Below, piece by piece: positions 1 to 9,971 of a DNA stretch of 64,000 nt (the first letter of the stretch is position 1; the number at the start of each line of letters is the position of its first letter). The notes beneath the pieces were generated by a model that was given only the letters and a program-made list of their open reading frames with translations, searched no databases and was not told where the DNA came from. The DNA is from Taeniopygia guttata (lineage: Eukaryota; Chordata; Aves; Passeriformes; Estrildidae). The stretch lies in assembly GCF_048771995.1 (NCBI RefSeq), contig NC_133050.1, positions 5,530,501 to 5,594,500 on the forward strand, given 5' to 3'. The position numbers and the translations under genes were made by a program.

Positions 1-43
1 AAAGCCCCTTGGATGGAGCATTTCCAAGCCCTTTTCTCGCCAG

Positions 44-1227
44 GATGGCATCTCTGTGAAGGCGCTTTCTGAGCAGGGAGGCAGCATCAGCAATAAGAAG
101 CCACGCAAGGCTGGCAGCAGTGGGAACCTGCTGTACGGCCGCTTCGTGAAGGTGACTGGCCCCAGAGCCTGGGGACTGCACGGCCCCCAGAGCCCCGTTT
201 TCTTTGTCCCCCTTGGTCACAGTCCCTGTGTCTCTGTGCTGCAGTCCGCCACGCTCACAGCCTGTGGGGAGGAGTCTGTGACAGCGCCCAGCAGTGAGGA
301 GGAGGAGGAGAAGCTGGACCTCTCTTCGGTCAGGAGGTGAGGCTGGGCCCCATCCCTTGGCAGAGGGACAAGGACTGATGGGGACAGCCCTGCTCCAGGC
401 CGTGTTCCCCGCGCAGCTGCTGGGGTGACACGTCTTGTCTGTGTCCCACAGGCTGACAGACGAGGAGCTGGTGCAGGCGTGCGGGGGCCGCACGGCACAC
501 AAGTGAGTGGCTGGGGGTCAGCTGGCCGGGCTGCCCCTCCTCGCAGGGCTGTTGAGCAGGTGGGCTGGGGCACACCTTCCCCACTGCAGAGGTGCCAGTC
601 CTTGCTGCCCGTGGTCGTTGCAGGGGTGCCCGTCACGGCCTGACCATGAGTGCCAAGCTGGCGCGCCTGGAGGAGCAGGAACGAGCCTTCCTGGCCACGT
701 ACCGGCAACGGGAGCAGCAGCAGGAGCCCCCGGGGAGCAGCCATGGCAAAAAGAAGAAGAGGAAACAGTCCAGGGATGGAGCCAACCCCGAGGAACCAAC
801 CAGAGAACAGGAGGAGGTGCTGGAAGAAGAAAAGGTTGTGAAGAGGAAGAAAAAGAAGCGGGGGCCAAGCAGAGAAGAGGAGCTGACAGGAGAGGAAGAG
901 GTCATGAGGAAGAAGAAGAAGAAGAAGAAGAAGAAAGTGATCACAGAGCCATGGGGAGAAGAGGTATCAGGAGAGGAGGGGAAGGTCATGAAGAGCAGGA
1001 AGAAGCCAGAACTAAGCACAGAAGAGGAGGTGGTAGAAGAGGAGGGGAAGGCTGCAAAGAGGAGAAAGAAGAAAAAGAAGAAGAAGGAAGAGAAGGACCA
1101 GGAAGAGCAGGACAAAGAGGAGACAGCTGAAACAGATGTACCTCTACAAGAGACGGATGAGCGAAACTTGGGACACAGCCCTACAAAGAAGAGGAAGAAG
1201 AAGAAGAGGAAGAGGGAGCCAGAGTGA
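44..1227 (+). CDS. GPATCH4: GPATCH4, 3' part (last four coding exons)
   Basis: G-patch domain protein 4, a nucleolar protein; G-patch proteins typically bind and stimulate DEAH-box RNA helicases. Coding exons read here are 44-151, 245-336, 452-502 and 624-1227 (stop TGA 1225-1227), all with AG/GT borders and consistent phase, giving 284 residues after a phase-0 intron. The first part matches the vertebrate family by eye (motifs NLLYGRFVK, LTDEELVQACGGRTAHK, then SAKLARLEEQERAFLA). The rest is the family's low-complexity nuclear tail with many KKKKK and EEE blocks. The G-patch domain itself lies upstream of base 1 and is not visible. The 93-base first intron (152-244) is a multiple of three and has no in-frame stop, so retaining it would keep the frame. 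Convergent with NAXE. Confidence 0.95.
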
Positions 1228-1575
1228 GAAGTGCCTTGGCTGCCATACTGTGCAGCTGCCAGTCCCACCTGGCTGTAAGGGTCCTGATCCCGGTGCTGGT
1301 GGTTGCCATGGGGTTCTCTGAGCTTGTTCCACATGGAGCCCAGCACTGTGGCCCAGCTGCCTGTGGATGCTGGGCTAAGAAAAGTTGGTCTGGAGCTGGA
1401 TCAAGCTTTACTTCACCACCTGAACCTTCAGGAATGACCCTGGTTTCCCCCAGGCCCTTAGGCAGGGACCCATTTGCTATGGGCCTGCCACAGAAGGACA
1501 TGAGGACACACCCTGCAGAGTACTGAAGTATTTTTTCAAGGGCATGAATAAATCTTTATTGTAATCAGATTATCC
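1228..1575 (+). other. GPATCH4: GPATCH4 3' UTR
   Basis: About 320 bases follow the GPATCH4 stop before a canonical AATAAA at 1547-1552. The GT-rich stretch near 1578-1600 would serve as the downstream element. The exact cleavage base is inferred. Confidence 0.75.
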
Positions 1576-1833
1576 CAAAGTGTGAGTGACACCGTGAGTG
1601 GCAGAACCCCAGGTCACCTTTACACCTGCAGCACTTGGATTAGGCAGCAGCCCCAAAGAGAGCTCTCCCAGCAGCCCCTCACCACTCCCACATCTAAGCT
1701 CTTCCATCCTGCTGGCTCACACCGAAGCCCAGTGAGGTGCTGAGCACCCTCCCAGCAGAGGCTTGTGCAGGATTTGGCCCTGGTGTGCAGTGCTGAAGCT
1801 GAGCCTGGCCCCCCAGCCCCTCTGGCCCCAGCT
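1540..1833 (-). other. NAXE: NAXE 3' UTR
   Basis: The sequence between the NAXE stop (1834-1836) and the - strand AATAAA at 1555-1560 is a 3' UTR of about 280-300 bases. Its end should run into the GPATCH4 3' UTR. Confidence 0.7.
1547..1560. terminator. Back-to-back poly(A) signals of GPATCH4 (+) and NAXE (-)
   Basis: The 14-base block AATAAATCTTTATT holds AATAAA on the + strand (1547-1552) and AATAAA on the - strand (TTTATT at 1555-1560), two bases apart. It lies between the convergent stop codons of GPATCH4 (1227) and NAXE (1834) and is the only canonical signal I see for either gene. With cleavage 10-30 bases downstream, the two mRNAs would overlap tail to tail by a few tens of bases. Confidence 0.8.
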
Positions 1834-3979
1834 CTAGGTCAGCTGCAGGACGCAGTCTGTGCCGGGGTACGCTGGCAGGTTCAGAGCGTATTTCTCCTGC
1901 AGCGCAGGGGGCACAAACCTGCCCCCAAGGAAGTGGTAACGGCCGGTGAAATGCATCGCTGCCTTCTTGGGCGCCGTCAGGGAGATGAGCATGTCAGGCT
2001 GCAGGCCGTCTGCCTTCCCCTTCTCCACATCCCAGCCTGCAACGAGCCCCGTGGCCAGGCTGCAGCTGGGACCACCCTGGCCGGGCACCTTTCCCTGGCA
2101 GGTGCAGCCACAACTCACCTGAGGGGATGTCGATGCTGGCGATGGGCACCGTGACGCGCTCCAGAGTGCTGAGGATGCTGCCAAAGGGCTCCCGCACTGC
2201 TCCCGTGAAGCTGAAGCCGAAAATGGCATCCACCACCAGGCCATAGAGCTCGTCGATGAACTCAGCCTGCGGGAGGGGTGGCAGCAGGTGAAGGGCAGTC
2301 CTGGCCACAGCAACAGGGGCAGGTGCTGCCAAGCTGGGGCTGCTCCTCACCTCAGCTGGGAACTCAGGGAGGAAAGGAATATCCATCTTCTTGCACTGGG
2401 TGGTCAAACCTTCAAAGAGGGGCTTGCTGGGGCGCTTGGGGTAATACACAGTTGGCTGGTAGCCCTGCAAGAGCAGAAGGCGCCTGAACTAATCCCACAC
2501 TGGCACCAGCAGCAGCCAGAGCAGTGGGACCCTGAAGCCCACAGGTACAGGGGTGCACAGGTACCAGCAGACTCACAAACATCTTCAGGTGCCGGGCGCA
2601 GACCAGCCCATCGCCGCCGTTGTTCCCTGGCCCGCAGACCACCAGCACAGCGGGCTGGCTCGTGGTGAAGGAGCTGGGTGGGTAGGCCTGACGGGGGGCA
2701 AGAGGCACAGGGTTATGATGGGGAACTGGGCCGGGATTCGCAAGACCCCCTATTTGGGACTGGCATGCCCATGGGATTGGGACGATTCCCAGGATCACCA
2801 TCTGCCTCCCTGGTGCCCACCTTGGTGGCAGCACAGCTTGGTACACAATGCCAGGACCCCCAGGACCCTCCCTTGCCCCCCAGGGCTGGGATATCGGGGA
2901 TAGCACTCCGCCTGTAGTGTTGGCACTCTCCCCCAGGACCTCCACCCACCTCCTGGCAGCCACCCTGGCAGTGGCACAGCTCAGCCCACGATGTCGGGAC
3001 CCCCACCTTGCTGCTGGCAGTGGCACAGCTCAGTCCACAGTGCCAGGACCCCCTTCTGCCCCCCAGGACCCCCACCTTGCTGCTGGCAGTGGCACAGCTC
3101 AGCCCATGATGTTGGGACCCCCACCTTGCTGCTGGCAGTGGCACAGCTCAGCCCACAGTGCCGGGACCCCCTTCTGCCCCCCAGGACCCCCACCTTGGCA
3201 ATGGCAGTGGCACAGCTCAGCCCACAGTGCCAGGACCCCCTTCTGCCCCCCAGGACCCCCACCTTGGCAATGGCAGTGGCACAGCTCAGCCCACAGTGCC
3301 GGGACCCCCTTCTGCCCCCCAGGACCCCCACCTTGCTGCTGGCACTGGCACAGCTCAGCCCGTGATGTCGGGACCCCCAAATTGCTGTTGGCACTGGTGC
3401 AGCTCAGCCTGTGATGTCGGGACCCCCACTTTGCTGCTGGCACTGGCACAGCTCAGCCCACAGTGCCGGGACCCCCTTCTGCCCCCCACGACCCCCACCT
3501 TGCTGCTGGCACTGGTGCAGCTCAGCCCACAGTGCCAGGACCCCCTTCTGCCCCCCAGGACCCCCACCTTGGCAATGGCAGTGGCACAGCTCAGCCCCGC
3601 CAGCTCCATCAGCTGCTCCACGCTGAACCCGTACTCAGTGAAGAGCTCCTGGTCGATAGCCTGGGCCTCCTCCTGCCTGGGGTGGGAGATGGCACCGCTG
3701 GGCACCCCAAACCCGGCCAGGCCAGCCTGGGGGCACACACAGAGCTGAGCCCCGCGTAGATCCGCACCCCATACCCCGTGCCCTGCCGGCCTACCCCAGG
3801 AAGCGGAGCCCCGCCGGGCCGGGCCGGGCCGTGCCGGGGCTGTGCATGGCGCGGCGGGGAAGGCACCGGTCCCGCTCCCAGCCCCGGTTCCAGCTCCAGC
3901 CGCGCTCCCGGCACCGCCCGCCCGCCCGCGCCGCCGCCACCAGCAGCCCCAGGCCCAGGAGTGCCCGCGGGCCCGGCAT
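1834..3979 (-). CDS. NAXE: NAXE, NAD(P)H-hydrate epimerase (complete)
   Basis: Converts the R epimer of damaged NADHX/NADPHX to the S form, so that the ATP-dependent dehydratase can restore NAD(P)H; mainly mitochondrial; also called APOA1BP/AIBP. Six coding exons on the - strand: 3979-3795, 3676-3568, 2687-2577, 2464-2351, 2266-2119, 2036-1834. All borders are AG/GT and the phases agree, giving 289 residues (human 288 from memory). The start at 3979 gives an N-terminus of the form [16 protein letters not shown], rich in Arg and Ala with few acids, which fits a mitochondrial presequence. Family motifs are clear: [66 protein letters not shown], and [17 protein letters not shown] near the C-terminus. 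Intron 2 holds a minisatellite made from the end of exon 2. Confidence 0.97.
2964..3598 (-). repeat. Minisatellite in NAXE intron 2 built from the exon 2 3' end plus splice donor
   Basis: Ten tandem units precede the true exon end (plus-strand order). Most are 69 bases; three are about 49 because a 20-base block is missing. Each unit holds a copy of the last ~30 bases of NAXE exon 2 (coding [10 protein letters not shown] in the real exon) followed by the intron start GTGGGGGTCC. Nearly every unit keeps the AAG|GTGGGG donor form. The real exon 2 (3568-3676) is the terminal unit on the gene's 5' side. Confidence 0.92.
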
Positions 3980-4150
3980 GCGCGGGCACGGCCCGGTACG
4001 GCACGGCCCGGTAACACCCGGCACGGCCCGGTACGGCACGGTACCGCCCGGCACGGCCCGGTACGGCCCGGCCTGGAGCTGCACGGAGCAGGCGCGGGGC
4101 CGCCCCGGGGCGGAGCGGCCTGCACCGCCCGGCGAGCCCCTGAGGCCTCT
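3980..4150 (-). promoter_or_regulatory. NAXE: NAXE promoter, GC-rich with short repeats
   Basis: CpG-dense sequence directly upstream of the NAXE start codon. Between about 3985 and 4075 it is made of repeats related to GGCACGGCCCGGTAC (about 15 bases, with a half-unit variant). I see no TATA box. It is read as a CpG-island promoter from position and composition. Confidence 0.6.
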
Positions 4151-4174
4151 TCATTTCCTCCCCCGGACCCCGAC

Positions 4175-5391
4175 ACAAATGATTGGCTTTTCGCAAATAT
4201 TGCAATGAATATGATATATATGTGTGTTCTAAATGAAAATTTGTCCAGCCAAATTAATATGAAAAATAAAATATTTATTTTGCAATCGAATTCTAGCTAG
4301 CCAGCCACAAGGAAAGAACAGAGCCGAGCCCGGGGTGGGCACCAGAAGTCAGCCTCAGCAGAGGTTTTCCTCCATGCCCACACACCTCCAGCCTGGCACA
4401 AGCGGGTTTTATAGGGAAAATTCCACATGAGGCCAACATTTCAGCAATCAGTCTTTTCTTCTATTCAGAGTCCATATGTTAATAAGATTTTCCTTTTTGG
4501 TGATGAGGGAGAACAAATCACTGTCCGGAGTTTGTTGAATCATTTGATGAAATTTATGGGAATTCAGGAACGCTGTATTCACATGGATCTGCCTGAGGAT
4601 TTCCATGATATCCATCTCGGGTCGATGAGCACCTGGGGTTTCTGTATCTCCCCAGCCATGGCCCATCTCCTGGCGAGCTCTACCTTCTTACTTGTAAATC
4701 AGTTTCCAATCTACACCCGGTCTCACCTGCGCCTGTGAGGGGAGGGGGGGGGGAATCCTAATACAAACATGTATACTCTAACAAATATTCAATATCACGT
4801 ATATCATATTAGAAATGGCGCAAATTATATCTACTACACATAACATATGTAATGTTAGAAAGTGATGCTGTATGAATTCTCTTAAGTAGTGTGTTAAATA
4901 CAGTTTTAGGTTCCAACATAATGTTAAAATAGAGTCTATGTATGTGGGGGGAGTTTTTTTTGTTGGAATGAGATACTCGCTTCGAGGCACACCTAAATCT
5001 TCCAAGGGAAGAAGAATTTATGGTTTTCTTATCAGAAGAAGCTAATTTCTTCAGGCCTTGCTCGACTTGAAGACGACTTGGGGATTAAAGGAAACAGCTG
5101 ACATACAACAGACAGAGTTCTTGTTTTAAATAGAATGTATGCATAACCATGAAGGATAAATGAATATGCAACAGGCTGTTGTTTTTAAGGTTATTCCTTT
5201 GTTCACAAGGTATACTTTTTGTGACTTAGTGTCTGAGAGCATCTGGACGTCTGTAATTATTTGCTTTTTATTGTTTTGTAATTGTCCTAACTCTAAATTT
5301 TATTACTTTAACGATATGATTATTTTTATAACCATTTTATTATTATTAAACTTTTAACATTTTAAGAACCAAGTGATTGGTGTTTTTCACA
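4175..5391. mobile_element. AT-rich endogenous retrovirus LTR remnant(s)
   Basis: Sharply AT-rich block in GC-rich surroundings, between NAXE and TTC24. Its right part (about 4961-5391) begins TGTTGGAATG and ends near TTTTTCA/CACA, as an LTR would, and a short G-rich run ending in a T tract precedes it. A related terminal sequence (tgattgg...tttt) occurs near 4178-4198, and a TTCCAACA end at about 4911-4918. I could not find a matching target-site duplication, so this is probably a truncated or nested fossil, not one clean insertion. No recognisable gag, pol or env sequence is seen. The family is not determined. Confidence 0.45.
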
Positions 5392-5689
5392 CGCAGGACG
5401 GTGGAAATGGAGCGGGGTCAAAATCGTGTTGGCTCAATGACCCACCTCCCCCAGCCTCCGGTTTGGACCTGCACAGGCCCCCCAAGAAATGGTGTTTCCC
5501 CGGTGTCCTGCTGGTCACACGAGGCTGCAGACGAGGGACAGAGTCCTGGTCCCCGAGCCAGGTCCCCGCCGGGGCCAGCAGCCAGCAGCAGTGGCACTGG
5601 GGTCACGGTCAAGGCTGCAAGGTCACGGTGGCACCACGGGGAGTGGGGGTGTCCAGCAGGATGCAAAATGGAATAATCAAACCACCGAG

Positions 5690-5880
5690 TCACAGACTGC
5701 TTTGGGTGGGAAAGGATCTTAAAGCCCATCTCATCCCAATTTCCACTATCCCAGCTTGCTCCAAGCTCTGTCTAACCTGGCCTTGAGCACTTCCAGGGAT
5801 GGGGCAGCCACAGCTTCTCTGGGCAACTTGTGCCAGGGCCTCCCCACCCTCACAGGGAAGAATTCCTTCCCAATGTCCAC
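5690..5880 (-). mobile_element. CR1 LINE 3' fragment
   Basis: This stretch matches the familiar reverse complement of the avian CR1 3' region: a start like TTTGGGTGGGAAAGGATC, then GGATGGGGCAGCCACAGCTT and CTCTGGGCAACTTGTGCCAG. It is a short, 5'-truncated, dead copy. The next part of the CR1 has been tandemly amplified (see 5880-6095). Confidence 0.85.
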
Positions 5881-6095
5881 CCCCACCACCCCCGATCCTC
5901 ACCCTCTGGCAGTAGGAAGCCATTCCCTCCCAATATGCTGGCCATTCCTTCCCAAAATCCCACCAATCCCTGCCCTCTGGCAGTGGGAAGCCATTCCTTC
6001 CCAAAATCCCACCGATCCCTGCCCTATGGCAGTGGGAAGCCATTCCTTCCCAAAATCCCACTGATCTCTGCCCTCTGGCAGTGGGAAGCCATTCT
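5880..6095. repeat. Minisatellite derived from a CR1 segment (about 50-base units)
   Basis: Four to five imperfect copies of a ~50-base unit of the form CTCTGGCAGTGGGAAGCC, then ATTCCTTCCCAAAATCCCAC. The same order of words occurs once in the unamplified CR1 copy at 30716-30965, so the unit is part of the CR1 at 5690. Confidence 0.8.
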
Positions 6096-6399
6096 CCTTA
6101 TCCCATACTTCAGGCTCTTGTCCAAAGTCCCTCTCTAGCTCTGTTGGAGCCCCTTTAAGCAGTGGAAGGCAGGAGTGGGCAGGAGGTTCATACCAGGATC
6201 CTGGAAACCACCCTTAGATGTGCTGCCCCATGCATAGGACACAGTTTTGGTGTTGGCTAGGAGGTGCCAAAATCCCCAGCCCCTGTGACTTTTGGCTTGG
6301 GGTCATGTCTGTGCCAAGACACAGCTCTGCTGGGGTCTTCACTTGTGAATCCCCCCCTCAGAGGACACTCTGGAGCCCAAACCTCCCTTGCCCACTCCT

Positions 6400-7240
6400 C
6401 CAAGGCATCACCTACCTCTCTGGAGGGCTCGGAGGGAGGGTTTGGTGGTTTTGATGCCCTCTGGAATGCAGTGTGAGACCCTCAGGCCTGGGCTCACTGG
6501 AGAAGCGATGTTCTGGTTGTCTGGGGTACTTGTGGAGCTGGAGGCCTGCATGGGGTGGCTTGGCCAGGGGCAGGGGACTGGTGATCCTCGTGCTGAGAGA
6601 CAAGTGAACCTCATGTGGGGGTTCTGGACAGCATCTCTGACAAACTCCCCTGTCAGATTGCGACTCAACCCTCCCTAGGATCCAGCTGGAATGACCCCAA
6701 ACACACTCCCAGAATTACATATCTTTAAAAATCTCTGGATTTTCACCATTAAACAGGAGAAGTCCCTTGTGCTGCAGAGGTATTTGGGTGCCAGGGGCTG
6801 TACTGAGGTGCCCACCCACCTGTTAGCGTGGGGCTCACTGTGATACCCTGGAGCTGAGCTGGGACCATCATCATCCTCCCCAGAGGTGCCCAGGAGGCCA
6901 CTTGTGTTGCAAGGCTCCAGTGTGAGACCACCAGTCAGGGCCACTCTTGTGCCTCCAGGAAGGAAGGACAAACAGGCAAGAGCACAGTATCAGATGTGCC
7001 AAAGACTCAGCTCCATCAGGAATTGCCTGATGGCTCAATCCCACTTTTAGTTTGCACCCTCTCACCTGAATACCCACGATGTGCTCCTGGCACACGCCAA
7101 TACAGCTCGTCCTCAGCCTGGGCTTTCCCCCTGAAGGACATGGAGAGAAGGAAGGCTTGTCTCCTGTTTCATCTGGAAACTCATTCCAGGGAAGGAGAGA
7201 GAGGATGGCAGCTTTCCTACTCACACCTCGCTCCCCTGGA
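6400..7240 (-). CDS. TTC24: TTC24 3' region: C-terminal exons unresolved
   Basis: Human TTC24 continues for well over 100 poorly conserved residues after the last TPR exon. Two stretches here look exon-like on the - strand. About 7185-7070 is open, with donor ATTCAG|GTGAGA and residues such as GDKPSFSPCPSGGKPRL. About 6960-6832 is open, with donor GCTAACAG|GTGGGT and an acidic patch GEDDDG. The phases do not join cleanly with the exon ending at 7414 using the acceptors I can see, and I find no clear stop plus AATAAA. The span is a guess at where the tail lies. Confidence 0.3.
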
Positions 7241-7413
7241 GCTGTGTCCTACTGGCATGGGGCAGTGTGGAGCAAAACCGCAGCTGGCTGGGCTCCTGAT
7301 GGGATTAACATGTGTTAATCTGCCCAGCAAACTCAGGCACCTCTTGCCCCAAGCCCTACTGGGGTCCTAGTTCCCATCCCTCCAGAGTGTGCCATGCCCT
7401 GGGTGATGCTCAC

Positions 7414-9971
7414 CAGGGCTGGGCTGGGTGCCCAGCCTGCCTGGTAGGAGAGGCGGCTGAGGTGGAGTCGGTGCTGGATGGCATCTGTGAGCTTGTGCAC
7501 GACCCGTTTGTGGGCAGCTCTGGGGCTGTCCTGTGGTGGAGAGAACCTCTGTGTGTGATGGGCTCAGTGGGTTTGCCCCAGGGCTGATGCCAGTGCCCCA
7601 TGATTCAGGGGAGGGTCCAGCCCTGGGGGTGCCCCATCATGCCTTACCTGACAGCGGGAAAGCAAAATCAGAGCCTCCTGATAGTGGCCGATGGCTTTCT
7701 GGGGGTCTCCCAGGTGGAAGCAGGCCGCACCCAGCCCCTCGCACGCTTGCCACTGCCCCTGCAAGTCCCCTGGGAGGCAAAGGGCTGCATCGGTCCCTGC
7801 ACCCCGGCAGGCAGCATGGCACAGCTTGGCTCTGGGATGCTGCAGGGCTGCTGTGCCTGCCCTCACCCGAGTCCCGGAAGGCTTGCAGGGCATGCAGGTA
7901 ACTCTCTGCAGCAGCCCCGTGGTTCCCGAGCTGGCTGCAGGCGTACGCCAGGTTCCCAAAGCTCTGCGCCTGAGCCCTGCGGTTCCCCAGAGCACCTGGA
8001 ATTGGGAATGTGAGGAACTGCATTGACTTGTTTGTTCATCAAAAGTATAAAATTAGGATAAAAGGGGGGGAAGTCGGGACATGGAATTTGCAGGCTTGAC
8101 TGGTAACCACAAACAAAGATTGTGAAAGATTTTGCAGGACTGGCTGGAACTGATAACCGCAGTGGAAACCCATTGTTGCTGAAACTGATAACCACGGTGG
8201 AAGGAGACCCATCACCCCCACTTATGCAGGATAAAAAGGGACTGAAGAGAAGGAAAGGTTGTCAGCTTTTGGCGGAACACAGGCTCCGCAGCTGCACCCA
8301 GCGCTGTTTGCTTGCTATCGCTTGCTGTAATTACTAAAATTATTAATTGATCTTAAAAGGCTGAATCAAATTATTCGCCTGAATTTATAACAGGAACACG
8401 TGGCTCCATGCTGAGCTGGCACATGTGCAAAGCCAAGAGGCAGGGGTGGTGGTGTGAGCTACCGTGCAGCGCGGCCGCACGCCGGTGCCAGCGCAGCGCG
8501 GGGCCGAAGCTGCGCAGGGCGTTGAGGGCAGCACCCAGGTTCTGCAGCAGCGCAGCCTCGCAGCGCCGGTCCCGCTGCAGTTCTGCACCACACAGCGCCA
8601 GGGCCCGCTCGAAGCTCTCGGCAGCCAGGGAGAAGATGTGGAGCTGCGAGTAGCCGAGGCCGATGTCATTGTAGAGTTTCCCTGCGGACAGAGAGGAGAA
8701 GCAGCGTGGGAGCCGCTCGCCAGGGCGCTGAGGGCGAAGGGCGCAGCGTTACCTCGCAGGGCCGGGTCGGGGATGGTCTCGCAGAGCGAGCGGCACCGGG
8801 CGAGGACCCCGGCGATCTCTGGGGGCTGGAACCGCCGGCTCTGCAGCATGGAGCCCCCAGCCCTGCTCAGAGCCACGGCCGCCGCCTCGGGGCTCTTGGC
8901 CGCCGCGTAGGCCTGCGCCGCGTCCAGGAAGCACCGCGCCGCCCGCGCCGGCTCCCGCAGCCCCAGGTAGCAGCAGCCCATCTGCACGGCGGTCCCCGCT
9001 CGGCTGCCGGCCTCCGCAGCACCGGCCTGCCCAGAGACTTTCTCAGAACACTGCAGAGCCTTTGGAAAATCCTGGAGCCCTTTGTGTGCCGCCCCAATGC
9101 TGAAATAAAGGCTCCCCGAGTGGTCCCTGCTCTCCTCCTCTGAGGGCTGGGACTGGAGGAGGAACTCAAAGCCCTTTTTGGGCTTCCCAGTTTCCACGTA
9201 GGCAGCCCCCAGGTTGAAGGCACAAGCCCTGTGGAGCTGGGGGCTCTCTGTGTCCCTGGAGAGGAGCAGGGCCTTCCTGAAGCACCCCACTGCCTCCCGC
9301 CCGGCGCCCAGGGCCAGCGCCCGATGTCCGGCTCGTGTCAGGGCCTCAATCGCATCCATCCGCCCTGCCGCCTCATGCCCTCCCTCCTGAGCAGCTGCCC
9401 TGGACTCAGCCTTCTTCTTCTTCTTACGGCTCTTCTTGCCGCTGGTGGGGGCTGTGGTGGTGGTGGTGATGGTGGGGGCAGAGGTGACAGAGGGGGCAGT
9501 GGGATGTGTGGGGGCTGTGGGGTGTGTGGGGACAGAGGGGGCAGTGGGATGTGTGGGGGCTGTGGGGTGTGTGGATCCTGTGGGGACAGAGGGGACAGTG
9601 GGATGTGTGGGGGGATAGGGGACAGAGGGGGCAGTGAGATGTGTGGGGGGAGAGGGGACAGAGGGGGCAGTGGGATGTGTGGGGGCAGAGGGGGCAGTGG
9701 GGTGTGTGGGGGCAGTGGGATGTGTGGGGGCAGTGGGGTATGTGGATCCTGTGGGGGCTGTGGGTGCTGTGGGGGCAGTGGGATGTGTGGGGACAGAGGG
9801 GACAGTGAGATGTGTGGGGACAGAGGGGACAGAGGGATGTGTGGGGGCAGTGGGATGTGTGGATCCTGTGGGGGCTGTGGGGGCAGTGGGATATGTGGAT
9901 CCTGTGGGGGCAGTGGGGGCTGTGGGGGCTGTGGGCTGCACTCCCAGGTCAGCAGCCTCTTCCGAATCCAT
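7414..9971 (-). CDS. TTC24: TTC24, tetratricopeptide repeat protein 24 (five coding exons)
   Basis: TPR protein of uncertain function. Coding exons on the - strand: 9971-8753, 8681-8463, 7995-7867, 7769-7648, 7530-7414, with AG/GT borders and matching phases, about 602 codons before the unresolved tail. The first exon starts [10 protein letters not shown], then a long Pro/Thr/Ala-rich repeat (residues about 12-175), then a basic block [10 protein letters not shown] like that of human TTC24, then conserved TPR sequence: [41 protein letters not shown]. Later exons carry [28 protein letters not shown] and [16 protein letters not shown], each typical of TPR helix pairs. The next exon ([16 protein letters not shown]) matches the region after the TPRs. 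The start at 9971 is the first in-frame Met; the true start could lie elsewhere if the repeat is spliced out. TTC24 lies beside NAXE in human, and IQGAP3 is divergent to it. Confidence 0.9.
8019..8392 (+). mobile_element. Solo LTR, ERVL-like (5-base target duplication), in TTC24 intron
   Basis: A 374-base element starts TGCATTG and ends ATAACA, flanked by the 5-base duplication GGAAC (8014-8018 and 8393-8397). TG...CA ends, a TATA-like GGATAAAAAG near 8228-8237 and no internal coding sequence mark it as a solo LTR. A 5-base duplication is usual for class III (ERVL) avian elements, so the family is inferred from that alone. It lies in the TTC24 intron between exons 8463-8681 and 7867-7995, antisense to the gene. 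Clean ends and an exact duplication suggest a fairly young insertion. Confidence 0.85.
9440..9945 (-). repeat. TTC24: Coding minisatellite in TTC24 exon 1 (Pro-Thr-Ala-rich)
   Basis: About 500 bases of 12-base-based units (plus strand GGGGGCAGTGGGATGTGT and variants with GGGGACAGAG). Read on the - strand in the TTC24 frame they give runs such as [13 protein letters not shown] and [10 protein letters not shown], without a stop. Unit lengths are multiples of three, so copy-number change would keep the frame. Human TTC24 has only about 30 residues in this place (from memory). Confidence 0.85.

Noticed and set aside
4427-4738. 103-codon open frame in the AT-rich block
   Set aside because: No similarity recognised to host or element proteins; lies in an LTR-type fossil region.
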